This document shows positions 1 to 8,382 of a stretch of 64,000 bases of DNA, piece after piece (position 1 is the first letter of the stretch; each line of letters begins with the position of its first letter). The stretch is from Bacteroidales bacterium (GTDB taxonomy: Bacteria; Bacteroidota; Bacteroidia; Bacteroidales; WCHB1-69). The DNA lies in NCBI GenBank assembly GCA_017540505.1, contig JAFYAW010000030.1, positions 1-64,000 on the forward strand. Direction: 5' to 3'. Both the position numbers and the translations under genes were made by a program. The notes under the pieces were generated by a model, which saw only the letters and a list, made by a program, of their open reading frames with translations, did not search any database and had not been told where the DNA came from.

Positions 1-360
1 CTGGTCTTCACCAAGACCAACGCGGGCGGGACCGACAAAGTGTGGTTCTACGATATGAAAGCCGATGGCTATAGCTTGGACCAGAAACGGGATGCGGTGA
101 AGGAGAACGACATCCCCGATGTGATTGCCCGTTTCAGGAATCTTGAAGCGGAGGCGGACCGCACGCGGAAAGAGCAATCCTTCTTGGTTCCCGTGGAAGA
201 GATTCGTGAAAACGACTACGACCTCAGCATCAACAAATACAAGGAGGTAGAACGGGTGAAGGTGGAGTATGAGAAGCCGGCGGTGGTGTTTGACCGCATC
301 GAAACGCTTCAGAAGGAGATTGCAGAAGCTATGGAGGAATTCAGAACCAAATATCTGTAA
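1..360 (+). CDS. hsdM: Type I restriction-modification methyltransferase subunit HsdM, C-terminal fragment
   Basis: The frame is open from the first base, so only the last 119 codons are in the window. The visible part contains KVWFYDMKADGYSLDQKR and, later, DYDLSINKYKEVE, both typical of the C-terminal region of N6-adenine methyltransferase HsdM subunits. The catalytic NPPF motif and SAM-binding site lie upstream and are not visible. HsdM pairs with HsdS (806-1891) to methylate the target and with HsdR (4541-7855) to cleave unmodified DNA. The next gene starts one base after the stop, so they are probably co-transcribed. Identification is strong because hsdS and hsdR lie on the same strand downstream. 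Confidence 0.93.
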   Translation: MVFTKTNAGGTDKVWFYDMKADGYSLDQKRDAVKENDIPDVIARFRNLEAEADRTRKEQSFLVPVEEIRENDYDLSINKYKEVERVKVEYEKPAVVFDRIETLQKEIAEAMEEFRTKYL

Positions 361-361
361 T

Positions 362-802
362 ATGAATGCTACAATTGTTCAGTGGGCAACCATTCTCAGC
401 CCTGTTATTTCAGTAATTATTGCAGTCTTTGTTTCCTGGGTCAATTCCCGCGATGTGAAGAAACAAATTGAGGCAGTGAAGGAACTTTCACGTCAGACAA
501 TTGATAATACCAGCAATGAGGTGGAAAGCATAAAACAATTGTCGAAAATGCAGATTGAGTCATCCATTAAGCAAGTAGAGCTGGAAATAGAGAAATATCA
601 ACTATTAGCAAGGCAAGCCCAGCAAGAAGTTGAAGGAATAGAATCCGTTAATAAGTCAGGTTTGTCCTATAATGTGGCTTTTCGCGAAGAAGCTATGCGT
701 CAGCTTACGGAGGAAAAGCCCCAACGTGATTTAAGATTGTATGCTGAGTTTATTCAGAGATTGAACTCTATAAAAACAGGATTGGAACGGACGCAGTTGT
801 AG
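362..802 (+). CDS. Small membrane-anchored coiled-coil protein inside the hsd operon
   Basis: A 146-residue protein. I chose the ATG at 362, which follows the hsdM stop by one base; the frame is also open upstream to 269, but that would overlap hsdM. Residues 8-27 or so form one hydrophobic segment (ATILSPVISVIIAVFVSWV). The rest is strongly charged, with heptad-like spacing (KQIEAVKELSRQ, SIKQVELEIEKYQLL), suggesting a long coiled coil. No catalytic motif is visible and I do not recognise a named family. Its tight position between hsdM and hsdS, three bases before hsdS, suggests an accessory role in the restriction locus, for instance membrane tethering or sensing; this is inference. Confidence 0.72.
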   Translation: MNATIVQWATILSPVISVIIAVFVSWVNSRDVKKQIEAVKELSRQTIDNTSNEVESIKQLSKMQIESSIKQVELEIEKYQLLARQAQQEVEGIESVNKSGLSYNVAFREEAMRQLTEEKPQRDLRLYAEFIQRLNSIKTGLERTQL

Positions 803-805
803 GTT

Positions 806-1891
806 ATGAAAGAGAATTGGACATATAAAAAGGTAAAAGACGTTTGCGAAAAAGCATCGTCAAATATTGTTTTGAATAAATTTGAGAACAATGTCGGTGA
901 CTATGCATTATATGGTGCAAGCGGCCTTGTTAAAGGTGTCGATTTTTATCATAGAGACGAGCCTTACATAGGAATTGTGAAAGATGGTTCAGGTGTCGGC
1001 AGAGTGGATGTTTATCCTGCAAAATCATCCTTAGTTGGGACGATGCAATACATATTGCCTAAAAAAGATTGTTCTCTGAAATTTCTTTGTTACGCATTAC
1101 AGAGCTTGAAACTCTCTGATTTTGTTACAGGTGCAGCTATTCCTCATATTTACTTTAGAGATTATGGAGAATGTGTTATCCCAGTCCCCCCACTTTCCAC
1201 CCAATCCCGCATCGTCTCCGAACTCGACCTCCTCCAATCCATCATCGACAAGCAAAAGACGCAGCTCAAGGAGCTGGACAACCTCGCGCAGGCCATCTTC
1301 TATGATATGTTCGGCGACATTCTTGAATCAACCCCGACAAAATGCCTTAAAGATGTGGCTGAATACTATATTGGTTTAACTTATAGCCCTAATGATGTAG
1401 CAGACAAAGGTACTGTGGTACTAAGGTCAAGCAACATACAGAATAATGTTCTTGATTTTGAAGATACCGTTAGGGTAAATATGACCATCACTGATAAGAA
1501 AATTGTGCAGGATGGTGATATACTAATGTGTGCTAGAAATGGAAGTGCGCGTTTGGTTGGCAAGGTGGCAAGAATTAAGAACTTATCGGAAAAAATGTCA
1601 TTTGGTGCATTTATGACAACAATTAGGTCGCCATACAATGACTATCTTTTCCAGTTCTTTTTAAGTCACTATTTCAGAAACCAGCTAACAACATCAAAAA
1701 CTGCAACCATCAACCAAATAACGACAAAAATGCTTGATGGTATTAAGCTAAACGTACCTTCATTAAAACTCCAACAATCCTTCGCCCAAAAGATAGGAGC
1801 CATCGAGCGGCAGAAAGACCTGATCAACCAATCCATCCGTGAGGCGCAGACCCTGTTCGACAGTCGGATGGAGTATTATTTCGGAGAATGA
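806..1891 (+). CDS. hsdS: Type I restriction-modification specificity subunit HsdS
   Basis: A 361-residue specificity subunit that reads the bipartite DNA target for the type I enzyme. It has two target-recognition domains (about residues 1-125 and 176-310), each followed by a conserved helical spacer. The central spacer begins PPLSTQSRIVSELDLL and ends FYDMFGD; the distal spacer ends LFDSRMEYYFG, giving the usual pseudo-twofold repeat. The recognition domains are AT-rich, while the central spacer (about 1185-1330) and distal spacer (about 1770-1891) are clearly GC-richer, the mosaic pattern expected when recognition domains are swapped between alleles. The stop overlaps the next start as ATGA. 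Target sequence cannot be predicted. Confidence 0.93.
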   Translation: MKENWTYKKVKDVCEKASSNIVLNKFENNVGDYALYGASGLVKGVDFYHRDEPYIGIVKDGSGVGRVDVYPAKSSLVGTMQYILPKKDCSLKFLCYALQSLKLSDFVTGAAIPHIYFRDYGECVIPVPPLSTQSRIVSELDLLQSIIDKQKTQLKELDNLAQAIFYDMFGDILESTPTKCLKDVAEYYIGLTYSPNDVADKGTVVLRSSNIQNNVLDFEDTVRVNMTITDKKIVQDGDILMCARNGSARLVGKVARIKNLSEKMSFGAFMTTIRSPYNDYLFQFFLSHYFRNQLTTSKTATINQITTKMLDGIKLNVPSLKLQQSFAQKIGAIERQKDLINQSIREAQTLFDSRMEYYFGE

Positions 1892-2622
1892 TGAGCAAGG
1901 ATGATATTAAATCGGAAGTGGAAAAGCGGGAAGCGGGGTTCCTGTTCAAGCATTTAGGAGTTGAAATATACCATAAATGTGAAAGTCCTGATTTTATCTT
2001 TGATTACGAAGAGAAACATATTGGTTTGGAACACACACAGTGGTTTCCCAATGGTAGTACGATTGACAACAATAAGTGGCGAGAAATTGAGCGGATGATT
2101 CAAAATGAACTTGACAAAAGCTGTTTGCCCAAACGGTTTATTATCTATACTGCCAAAACACATCAGGATGGGAAAAAGAACTATAAGGGAATTGCCGAGG
2201 AAATTTTGAATGGGTACAGATTTATGTTAAATAATAACATAAATCGTTTGAATGAATCAGACCACGATGGGTTCAAGTTGGAAAAGCTGTCGTATCTGTC
2301 TTTTTTTCCAGATAGGACTTTCGATCATTTTTCACTGTCTGAAATGCAGGGAGGTGGGGTGAATGAAAAAGATTTGACCACCCTTAAGGAAACCGTCGTC
2401 AAGAAGGAAAAGAAGTTGACGGAGTACAGAAAGAAACCAAAAAACAACGATATTCAGGAGTATTGGCTAAGCGTTTATATTCCACTTCAGGAATTTTGTA
2501 TTGTCGATGGAGATAGAGCACCATTTAACAATAGTTCATACGATAGGATTTATTTGGTGAATAGCAGGTTTCATCTGGCCAAGTATCAAGACAATAGATT
2601 AGGTGTTATAAGGTTGAAATAA
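1888..2622 (+). CDS. Uncharacterised protein, possible PD-(D/E)xK-like nuclease
   Basis: A 244-residue protein translationally coupled to hsdS by an ATGA overlap (a second ATG lies at 1891). The N-terminal part has an ordered set resembling a degenerate PD-(D/E)xK nuclease core: Glu11, then SPDF with Asp35, then IGLEHTQ with Glu48. The usual lysine after the last acid is replaced by His/Thr. The middle is rich in Lys and Glu, and the C-terminal third (YWLSVYIPLQEFCIVDGD) looks like beta structure. I do not recognise a named family; the nuclease reading is inference from spacing and from the restriction-locus context. Composition is AT-rich relative to hsdR. Confidence 0.6.
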   Translation: MMSKDDIKSEVEKREAGFLFKHLGVEIYHKCESPDFIFDYEEKHIGLEHTQWFPNGSTIDNNKWREIERMIQNELDKSCLPKRFIIYTAKTHQDGKKNYKGIAEEILNGYRFMLNNNINRLNESDHDGFKLEKLSYLSFFPDRTFDHFSLSEMQGGGVNEKDLTTLKETVVKKEKKLTEYRKKPKNNDIQEYWLSVYIPLQEFCIVDGDRAPFNNSSYDRIYLVNSRFHLAKYQDNRLGVIRLK

Positions 2623-2675
2623 ACAAGATTCAAGGCCTGTTAACAACACCAAATTCAATTAATCAAAATAAACTG

Positions 2676-2683
2676 TATTTTTG
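2676..2683 (+). promoter_or_regulatory. Bacteroidota-type -7 box for the ATPase/TOPRIM/hsdR unit
   Basis: TATTTTTG lies 24 bases before the start of the ATPase gene in an 84-bp AT-rich gap. It matches the Bacteroidota consensus TAnnTTTG. It implies that the ATPase, the TOPRIM-like gene and hsdR can be expressed separately from hsdM and hsdS. Confidence 0.6.
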
Positions 2684-2706
2684 CAACCTGTAATTTATTA
2701 GGATAT

Positions 2707-3819
2707 ATGAAATTCAAGTCAATAAGCTCAACGGACACAATATCGGGATGGAATGTTAGTGACGTTCCATTCAACCCTATGCTTACTCTTCTGGTGGGTG
2801 CATCAGGTGTGGGGAAAACTCGTATGTTGAACTTTATAAATGCGTTGTGTCAGATTGCTCAAGGAAGATCTTATAACGGGTCAAAGTGGAAAGTGATGTT
2901 TGAGCAAGATGGACACGAATATGTTTGGAAAGGGGAATTTGAAGCCAAACAAGATAGTAATATGTTTATCCCTAACACAAAGGAAGACAAGTTTATGCTT
3001 GTTGGAGAATTCATTTCGGACAACGGGAAAACCATTGTGTCACGTACAAGAAACTCTTTTGCTTATAAGGGCAGTGAGATGGTCAAGTTGGATGCTACCA
3101 AAAGTGCCTTGGAACTTCTGAAAGGAGAAGATGCTATCGCCCCTATTTACAAAGGTTTTAGCCAATGTTATAGTTTGAATGTGGCAGATACGTCAATACA
3201 CGTTTCACCCGTAGTTGATGTGAGTAAACGGAATGCGCTGGATATTATGCTTGTGAAGGCTTTGAGTATGTTCTCTCCATTGGAGAGATTGTTCTTGCTT
3301 CGTGAGAGTAAGTTGAAAGAATTTGATCTGATTTGCCAAAAGTTTCAAGAAATATTCCCTACTGTTGAGAAAGTGGATTTCACGTTGGCGAAAACTTTCA
3401 ATGAAACTCTTGTCCCCATTCTGGTTATTAAAGAGAAAAACGTTCCCACGTGGATTAGACAAGACGGCATTTCCTCGGGTATGATGCGCACTCTGCTGCA
3501 AATCATCACCTTAGTCTTAGCCAACGACGGCGATGTGATTATGATTGATGAGTTTGAGAATGGCTTGGGTGTGAACTGTATCAACGAACTAGCCGATTTG
3601 ATTATGGAGCCGGAAGCGGACATCCAGGTGGTGATGACCAGCCACCACCCCTATATCATCAACGCCATTCCCGTCAAAGATTGGAAGATCCTCACGCGCA
3701 ACGGGAGCGATGTGCACGTACATACCGCTGAGGAACTCCATATCGGCGAACATTCAAAGCACGAAGCGTTTATGCAACTGCTGCAAACCCCGGAATACAG
3801 AACAGGACAAAACAGATAA
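2707..3819 (+). CDS. AAA/ABC-type ATPase (OLD/RloA-like) inside the restriction locus
   Basis: A 370-residue ATPase of the SMC/ABC-related group found in defence loci. Walker A is GASGVGKT (residues 31-38), an ABC-signature-like ISSGMMRT lies near residue 255, Walker B VIMIDEFENG near 277-286, and the switch histidine is in MTSHHPYII near 310. The insert between Walker A and the signature is about 220 residues, too short for the long coiled coil of Rad50. It has its own upstream promoter and is followed after 24 bases by a TOPRIM-like gene. ATPase plus TOPRIM-type effector is the arrangement of split OLD, RloAB and PARIS modules. The partner and position support a defence role; the trigger is unknown. 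Confidence 0.82.
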   Translation: MKFKSISSTDTISGWNVSDVPFNPMLTLLVGASGVGKTRMLNFINALCQIAQGRSYNGSKWKVMFEQDGHEYVWKGEFEAKQDSNMFIPNTKEDKFMLVGEFISDNGKTIVSRTRNSFAYKGSEMVKLDATKSALELLKGEDAIAPIYKGFSQCYSLNVADTSIHVSPVVDVSKRNALDIMLVKALSMFSPLERLFLLRESKLKEFDLICQKFQEIFPTVEKVDFTLAKTFNETLVPILVIKEKNVPTWIRQDGISSGMMRTLLQIITLVLANDGDVIMIDEFENGLGVNCINELADLIMEPEADIQVVMTSHHPYIINAIPVKDWKILTRNGSDVHVHTAEELHIGEHSKHEAFMQLLQTPEYRTGQNR

Positions 3820-3843
3820 TCAAGAAACAAATCAATAGACAAA

Positions 3844-4536
3844 ATGAACTTTTACATAGTGGTTGAGGGCGATAAGACAGAAATGTCGGTATATCCGGCT
3901 TGGCTTTTTGTGCTGGCCCCGACCTATACTCGTATTAATAGTGCTTGGGATGTAAATGAGAACAATTATTACATCTTCAGCGCCGGAGGAATACCCTCTA
4001 TCTATACGCACGTGAAGAATGCTGTTCTGGACATCAATTCGATTAACGCACAAGGCGGACAAAGGTATGACTACCTGTTGGTTTGTCTGGATACAGAAGA
4101 GGAGACACGGCAATACCATCTGGATAGGATCAATGCGGAATTGCAATCCAACAGTGTGTCTTTGCAAAATGCCGAACTGGTTGTTTTTGAGCAAAAAGTT
4201 TGTATGGAAACTTGGTTCTTGGGCAATCAAAGCGTATTCAAAGACAATCCGCAAGACCCCGAATATTTGGATTTTATCCGCTATTACAATGTAGGGAAAG
4301 ATAATCCGGAAGAGATGGGCAATATGGATGAAAACAAGTTCGCCACAACGGCCCGTTTCCATATTCGGTATTTGAAAAGAATGTTGGAGGAACGGAATAT
4401 GACCTATTCAAAGAATAACACGGATGACGTTCAACAATCGGCGTACCTTCAACAATTGATCAAACGTTACGAGGAGACGGAACATATTGCCACTTTCGGC
4501 AGTTGGTATGGGTTTGTGAAAGCACATTTCAAGTGA
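3844..4536 (+). CDS. TOPRIM-like (RloB/DUF4276-type) putative effector nuclease
   Basis: A 230-residue protein. The N terminus MNFYIVVEGDKTE carries the VEG-x-(T/S)-E start of TOPRIM-like RloB/DUF4276 domains, with the acid at Glu8. A second acidic cluster follows in LLVCLDTEEE (about residues 78-87), and a third element CMETWFLGN near residue 120 resembles the cysteine-glutamate-tryptophan motif of RloB-like proteins. These acids would bind metal for nucleic-acid cleavage. The gene follows the ATPase closely and ends four bases before hsdR. By analogy with PARIS and RloAB, the ATPase would control this protein; that is inference. Assignment to an exact family would need a profile search. Confidence 0.62.
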   Translation: MNFYIVVEGDKTEMSVYPAWLFVLAPTYTRINSAWDVNENNYYIFSAGGIPSIYTHVKNAVLDINSINAQGGQRYDYLLVCLDTEEETRQYHLDRINAELQSNSVSLQNAELVVFEQKVCMETWFLGNQSVFKDNPQDPEYLDFIRYYNVGKDNPEEMGNMDENKFATTARFHIRYLKRMLEERNMTYSKNNTDDVQQSAYLQQLIKRYEETEHIATFGSWYGFVKAHFK

Positions 4537-4540
4537 GATT

Positions 4541-7500
4541 ATGCGTAACTTCGACTACATAATGGACCTCCATTCGCTGAACGACCTGTACCGTTTCTGC
4601 AACGTGGCAGAGATAACGCAGGTCAGAGACCCCGACCAGTCGGCAGTCAACAGCCGAAAGGCGTTGGAATGGATGGTGAGAGCCATATACTCCATCAAAG
4701 GCGTTGCCATCGGCGAGCGCACGTCCCTGTTTGAGATGGTGGAGGACGAGACCTTCAAGGAGTTTGTGAACGATGCCAAGCAGATGATGGCCGTCCACTA
4801 CGTCCGCAAAGTCGGCAACATAGCGGCGCATTCGGGAAACGTGTTGAGGAAGGAATCCTTCTTCGCCTTGCTGAACATCTACAACTTTGTCGGAGCCGCG
4901 TTAGTCAAGTTGCAAGTGGTGGAGAGTTTCCCTCCATTCAACCGCAACCTCATCCCCGACAAACCCGACATCCACGTGGTGCCGACCGACAATCCCGAAC
5001 CGTCCGAGGAATTTGTCAACAGCGTGGACAAATCCGCAGCGGATTCCGCCACGAAGATGGAGTTCACTGCCGACATCAGCGAGGCCGAAACCCGAAAGCT
5101 CTTCATAGACCTGATGCTCAAAGAGGCGGGTTGGAAAGTGCTTTCCGAGGAGGGCAAAATCCTTCCGTCAACGGCCTGTGTCGAAGTCGAGGTTCACGGT
5201 ATGCCCAACGAGAAGGGCATCGGCTATGTTGATTATGTGCTGTTCGGTCAGAATGGTATTCCGTTGGCTGTTGTGGAAGCTAAAAGAACCAGCAAAAGCC
5301 CGGAAGTGGGGAAACATCAGGCCGAACTTTATGCCGACTGTCTGGAAAACCAGTATGGAATACGGCCAGTCATCTATTACACCAACGGTTTTGAAACCGA
5401 CATCATTGACGGATTGGGCTATCCCCCGCGCAGACTGTATGCCTTCCACACCGAGAAGGACTTGCAGTTGCTCATCGAGCGCAGGAAACGCGGCCCCATT
5501 ACGGACTTCAAGACCAAGGACAACATCACCGACCGAGACTACCAGAAAACCGCTATCAAGGCGGTTTGTGAGCATCTGAACAAGATGCACCGAAGGGCCC
5601 TGCTGGTGATGGCCACAGGAACGGGAAAGACCAGGGTGGCCATCTCGTTGGTGGATGTCCTGATGCGGAACGATTGGGTGAAGAATGTTCTCTTCTTGGC
5701 CGACCGAACCTCGTTGGTGCGTCAGGCGCACAAGAACTTCGTGAAGCTGTTGCCCAGCACCACCACCTGCGTCCTGAGCGAGACCGACAACAAGGACAAG
5801 GACCTGAACGCCCGCATCATGTTCTCGACCTATCAGACGATGATAAACTATATCGACACCGACACCAAAGAATTTTCCGTGGGGCGGTTTGACCTGGTAA
5901 TCATTGACGAGGCGCACCGCTCCGTATTCGGGAAATTCGGGGCGATATTCAACTACTTTGACAGTATGCTGTTAGGATTGACCGCGACACCCAGGGAGGA
6001 TGTGGACAAGAGCACCTACGAGCTTCTTGAATTGGAGGACGGCTACCCGAACTATGAATACAACCTGCAAGATGCCGTCAATGATGGCTACCTGGTTCCC
6101 TACACGGCCTTCAAGAAAGGCACAATGATACTCGAAGAGGGCATCAAATATGACAACCTGAGCAAGGAGGAGAAGGAGCAGCTGGAGAAGATATGGGCAT
6201 ACGAGCAGACTGTGAACGCCCTGACGGAAGACATCCGAAAGGGCAGAGACATTGACAGCAAGGAGATATTCACCTACATCTTCAACACCGACACCATAGA
6301 CAAGGTGCTGCAAGACCTGATGAAGAACGGATTGTCGGTGCAGGGCGGTGAACGCATCGGAAAGACCATCATCTTCGCCTACAACCACCAGCACGCAGAG
6401 TTGATCGTGCAGCGTTTCAACCTCCTCTATCCTGAATACGGCCCCGACTTCTGTGTGCTCATCGACAACTACGTCAACTATGCCCAGGACCTCATCGACA
6501 AGATGGAGATTCGGGATGCCAACCCGCAGATAGCCGTGTCGGTGGATATGCTTGACACGGGCATCGACATTCCAGATGTCCTGAACCTGGTGTTCTTCAA
6601 GATTGTGAAGTCCAAAATCAAGTTCTGGCAGATGGTGGGCCGTGGAACCAGATTGAGCAAGGATATTTTCGGAGCAGGTCGGGACAAGGAGAAGTTCTAT
6701 ATCTTCGACTGGTGCAGGAACTTTGAGTTCTTCGGTAAGAACCCCGATGGGGCAGATGCAACACCCACCCAATCACTGACCGAGCGTCTGTTTTGTGTCA
6801 GGGCGGATTTGGCATTTGAATTACAGCAGTCCCAACACCAGGCCATCCCATTTGACAAGCAGCTGCATGACGATATAAAGCAGCTGATGTTGGAGCAGGT
6901 GCAGCAGCTCAGCGACCGGCACATTTCCGTCAGGGAGCGTTGGGAGAGTGTGTCGAGGATGAAAGACCCTGAAAACTGGATATACTTGTCCCTGGTGGAC
7001 GTTGAGGTCCTTAAACAGGATATTTCCCCACTCTTGGCTAAGAATATGACCGACGAGGGGGCCAAGCGGTTTGACCTGCTTGTCTTGACTGTCGAGCTGT
7101 CCCAGGTCAGCGATGCCGTGTCGGGAACACGCAGCATCAAGAACATCATCACCATTGCCCAGGCCCTATCCGAAAAGTCTGTGATTCCCCAGATTCAAGC
7201 CAAGATGGACACCATCAACATGGTGCTCTCAGAGGTGTTCTGGGAGAACATCACATTGGAGGGATTGGAGAAGGTCAGGATTGAGCTCAGGGACCTGGTG
7301 AAGTTCATATTCGGAGAGAAACGGAAGTCGTTTGAGGTGGACATTGAAGACACCATCACCGATGATGGCGAGGCAACGGCACTGCCCGTGCTGACCACCT
7401 ATCGGCAGAGGGTGTTGGAATACCTTGCCGCCAACCGAAACCTCCCCGTCCTGCAAAAGATACTCAACATCGAGCAGCTGACCGCCTTTGACATCAACGA

Positions 7501-7855
7501 ATTGGAGCGGATTATGTGGCGCGAGCTTGGCACAAAGGAGGAATACGACAACTACACACGGAACATGATATGCGGCGACTATGTGGCGGTCTTCATCCGT
7601 TCCATTATCGGCGTTGACCGAGCCGTGGCGTTGAAGATGTTTTCACAATTCATCGATGAGAACGACCTTAACTCCGAGCAAGAGGAATACCTGAAAACCA
7701 TCATCAACTATGTGTGCGAGAACGGCGATATCAAGGTGGACACGTTAATCAACAACAGCCCGTTCAGCGACTACGATGCCGTTGAGGTTTGGGGGCAGAA
7801 CTTGCAGTCGGTTGGCAAGTATATCGAGCGGTTGCACAGGGCGATAACGGCATAA
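4541..7855 (+). CDS. hsdR: Type I restriction endonuclease and translocase subunit HsdR
   Basis: A 1104-residue motor and nuclease subunit. The first 125 or so residues resemble DUF4145, which is often fused to HsdR. The nuclease core follows, with the glutamate-x-lysine of LAVVEAKRTS near residue 245. The superfamily 2 helicase has Walker A ATGTGKTR near 357, DEAH near 456, GLTATPR near 480 and MVGRGTRLS near 700. The C-terminal third is the helical HsdR region that binds the methyltransferase. Length and domain order are normal and no disruption is seen. It starts four bases after the TOPRIM-like gene rather than beside hsdM/hsdS, so it is probably transcribed with the ATPase pair. Confidence 0.95.
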   Translation: MRNFDYIMDLHSLNDLYRFCNVAEITQVRDPDQSAVNSRKALEWMVRAIYSIKGVAIGERTSLFEMVEDETFKEFVNDAKQMMAVHYVRKVGNIAAHSGNVLRKESFFALLNIYNFVGAALVKLQVVESFPPFNRNLIPDKPDIHVVPTDNPEPSEEFVNSVDKSAADSATKMEFTADISEAETRKLFIDLMLKEAGWKVLSEEGKILPSTACVEVEVHGMPNEKGIGYVDYVLFGQNGIPLAVVEAKRTSKSPEVGKHQAELYADCLENQYGIRPVIYYTNGFETDIIDGLGYPPRRLYAFHTEKDLQLLIERRKRGPITDFKTKDNITDRDYQKTAIKAVCEHLNKMHRRALLVMATGTGKTRVAISLVDVLMRNDWVKNVLFLADRTSLVRQAHKNFVKLLPSTTTCVLSETDNKDKDLNARIMFSTYQTMINYIDTDTKEFSVGRFDLVIIDEAHRSVFGKFGAIFNYFDSMLLGLTATPREDVDKSTYELLELEDGYPNYEYNLQDAVNDGYLVPYTAFKKGTMILEEGIKYDNLSKEEKEQLEKIWAYEQTVNALTEDIRKGRDIDSKEIFTYIFNTDTIDKVLQDLMKNGLSVQGGERIGKTIIFAYNHQHAELIVQRFNLLYPEYGPDFCVLIDNYVNYAQDLIDKMEIRDANPQIAVSVDMLDTGIDIPDVLNLVFFKIVKSKIKFWQMVGRGTRLSKDIFGAGRDKEKFYIFDWCRNFEFFGKNPDGADATPTQSLTERLFCVRADLAFELQQSQHQAIPFDKQLHDDIKQLMLEQVQQLSDRHISVRERWESVSRMKDPENWIYLSLVDVEVLKQDISPLLAKNMTDEGAKRFDLLVLTVELSQVSDAVSGTRSIKNIITIAQALSEKSVIPQIQAKMDTINMVLSEVFWENITLEGLEKVRIELRDLVKFIFGEKRKSFEVDIEDTITDDGEATALPVLTTYRQRVLEYLAANRNLPVLQKILNIEQLTAFDINELERIMWRELGTKEEYDNYTRNMICGDYVAVFIRSIIGVDRAVALKMFSQFIDENDLNSEQEEYLKTIINYVCENGDIKVDTLINNSPFSDYDAVEVWGQNLQSVGKYIERLHRAITA

Positions 7856-7944
7856 ATCAAGAATCAACACATAAAAAAGGCAATGTATGGCAGTTGCCCC
7901 ATTGTCCGCACAGCCGCCGCGGGCGTCCGGGCAACTTCGAACTC

Positions 7945-7980
7945 CCAGTCGCAACCAGTTGCGCCTGGGTTTTGTTTTTC
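7945..7980 (+). terminator. Rho-independent terminator after hsdR
   Basis: CCCAG and CGCAAC pair with GTTGCG and CTGGG around a two-base loop, followed by TTTTGTTTTT. A diverged second copy sits at 8076-8115 as part of the tandem duplication. Confidence 0.6.
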
Positions 7981-8156
7981 GTTCCTTCTTGCGTCAGCAA
8001 GCTGCCGCCGAAGTACCTCAAAGTGAGGGATTACAGATCCCTTGCGCTGCCGCGGGCGTCCGGGCAACTGAGAACTCCCAGGAGCAACCAAGTTGCGCCT
8101 GGGTTTTGTTTTTCGTTCCTTCTTGCGCCCGCAAGCTGCCGCCGAAGTACCTCAAA

Positions 8157-8186
8157 ACAAAAAGGAGCACGCCATGCGTGCTCCTG
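8157..8186 (-). terminator. Terminator of tRNA-Ser
   Basis: AGGAGCACGC (8163-8172) pairs perfectly with GCGTGCTCCT (8176-8185) around a three-base loop. On the minus strand it is followed by TTTTTGTTTT, as expected for a rho-independent terminator directly after the tRNA gene. Confidence 0.75.
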
Positions 8187-8200
8187 GGAGTTCTCAGTTG

Positions 8201-8287
8201 CGGAAAGTGAGGGATTCGAACCCCCGGTAGCTGTGACACTACGGCGGTTTTCGAAACCGCTGCCTTAAGCCACTCGGCCAACTTTCC
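8201..8287 (-). tRNA. tRNA-Ser(CGA)
   Basis: The minus strand folds as a class II tRNA. The acceptor GGAAAGT pairs with ACTTTCC; the D arm is GCCGAGTGGCTTAAGGC. The anticodon stem GCGGT/ACCGC holds loop TTCGAAA, giving anticodon CGA. A long variable arm (GTAG...CTAC) and a T arm with loop TTCGAAT follow. The discriminator base is G, as usual for serine tRNAs, and CCA is not encoded. The promoter box is at 8308-8315 and the terminator at 8157-8186. The 3' end is partly duplicated at 8020-8032. Confidence 0.93.
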
Positions 8288-8307
8288 GTGTCCCTTTTTT
8301 GAGGCGG

Positions 8308-8315
8308 CAAAGATA
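8308..8315 (-). promoter_or_regulatory. -7 box for tRNA-Ser
   Basis: The minus strand reads TATCTTTG, 20 bases upstream of the mature tRNA 5' end, matching TAnnTTTG. Confidence 0.6.
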
Positions 8316-8382
8316 CAAAAAATCCTTGAATTTGAGCCTCGTTTTTTTTATGCCGTTTTATGTGTGGGAAATTTCTTTTTCG

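Larger units (their letters stand above)
7856..8200. repeat. Intergenic tandem duplication with tRNA-end relic
   Basis: No gene is seen between hsdR and the tRNA. A segment of about 107 bp occurs twice, at 7916-8022 and 8049-8156, with a 133-bp offset. Each copy contains a hairpin followed by a T-rich run (7945-7980 and 8076-8115), likely rho-independent terminators for hsdR. Between the copies, AAAGTGAGGGATT (8020-8032) matches the 3' end of the adjacent tRNA gene. A perfect 23-bp inverted repeat links 8064-8086 with 8179-8201. Open frames here are low-complexity readings of the repeat. Confidence 0.75.

Noticed and set aside
7789-8268. Coding frames running from hsdR through the tandem repeat
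   Set aside because: They repeat the same peptide because the DNA is duplicated, and they run into the tRNA gene; no protein family matches.
8201-8287. tRNA read with anticodon TCG (Arg)
   Set aside because: That reading takes the plus strand. The minus strand gives a proper fold with anticodon CGA and a long variable arm, which fixes serine.
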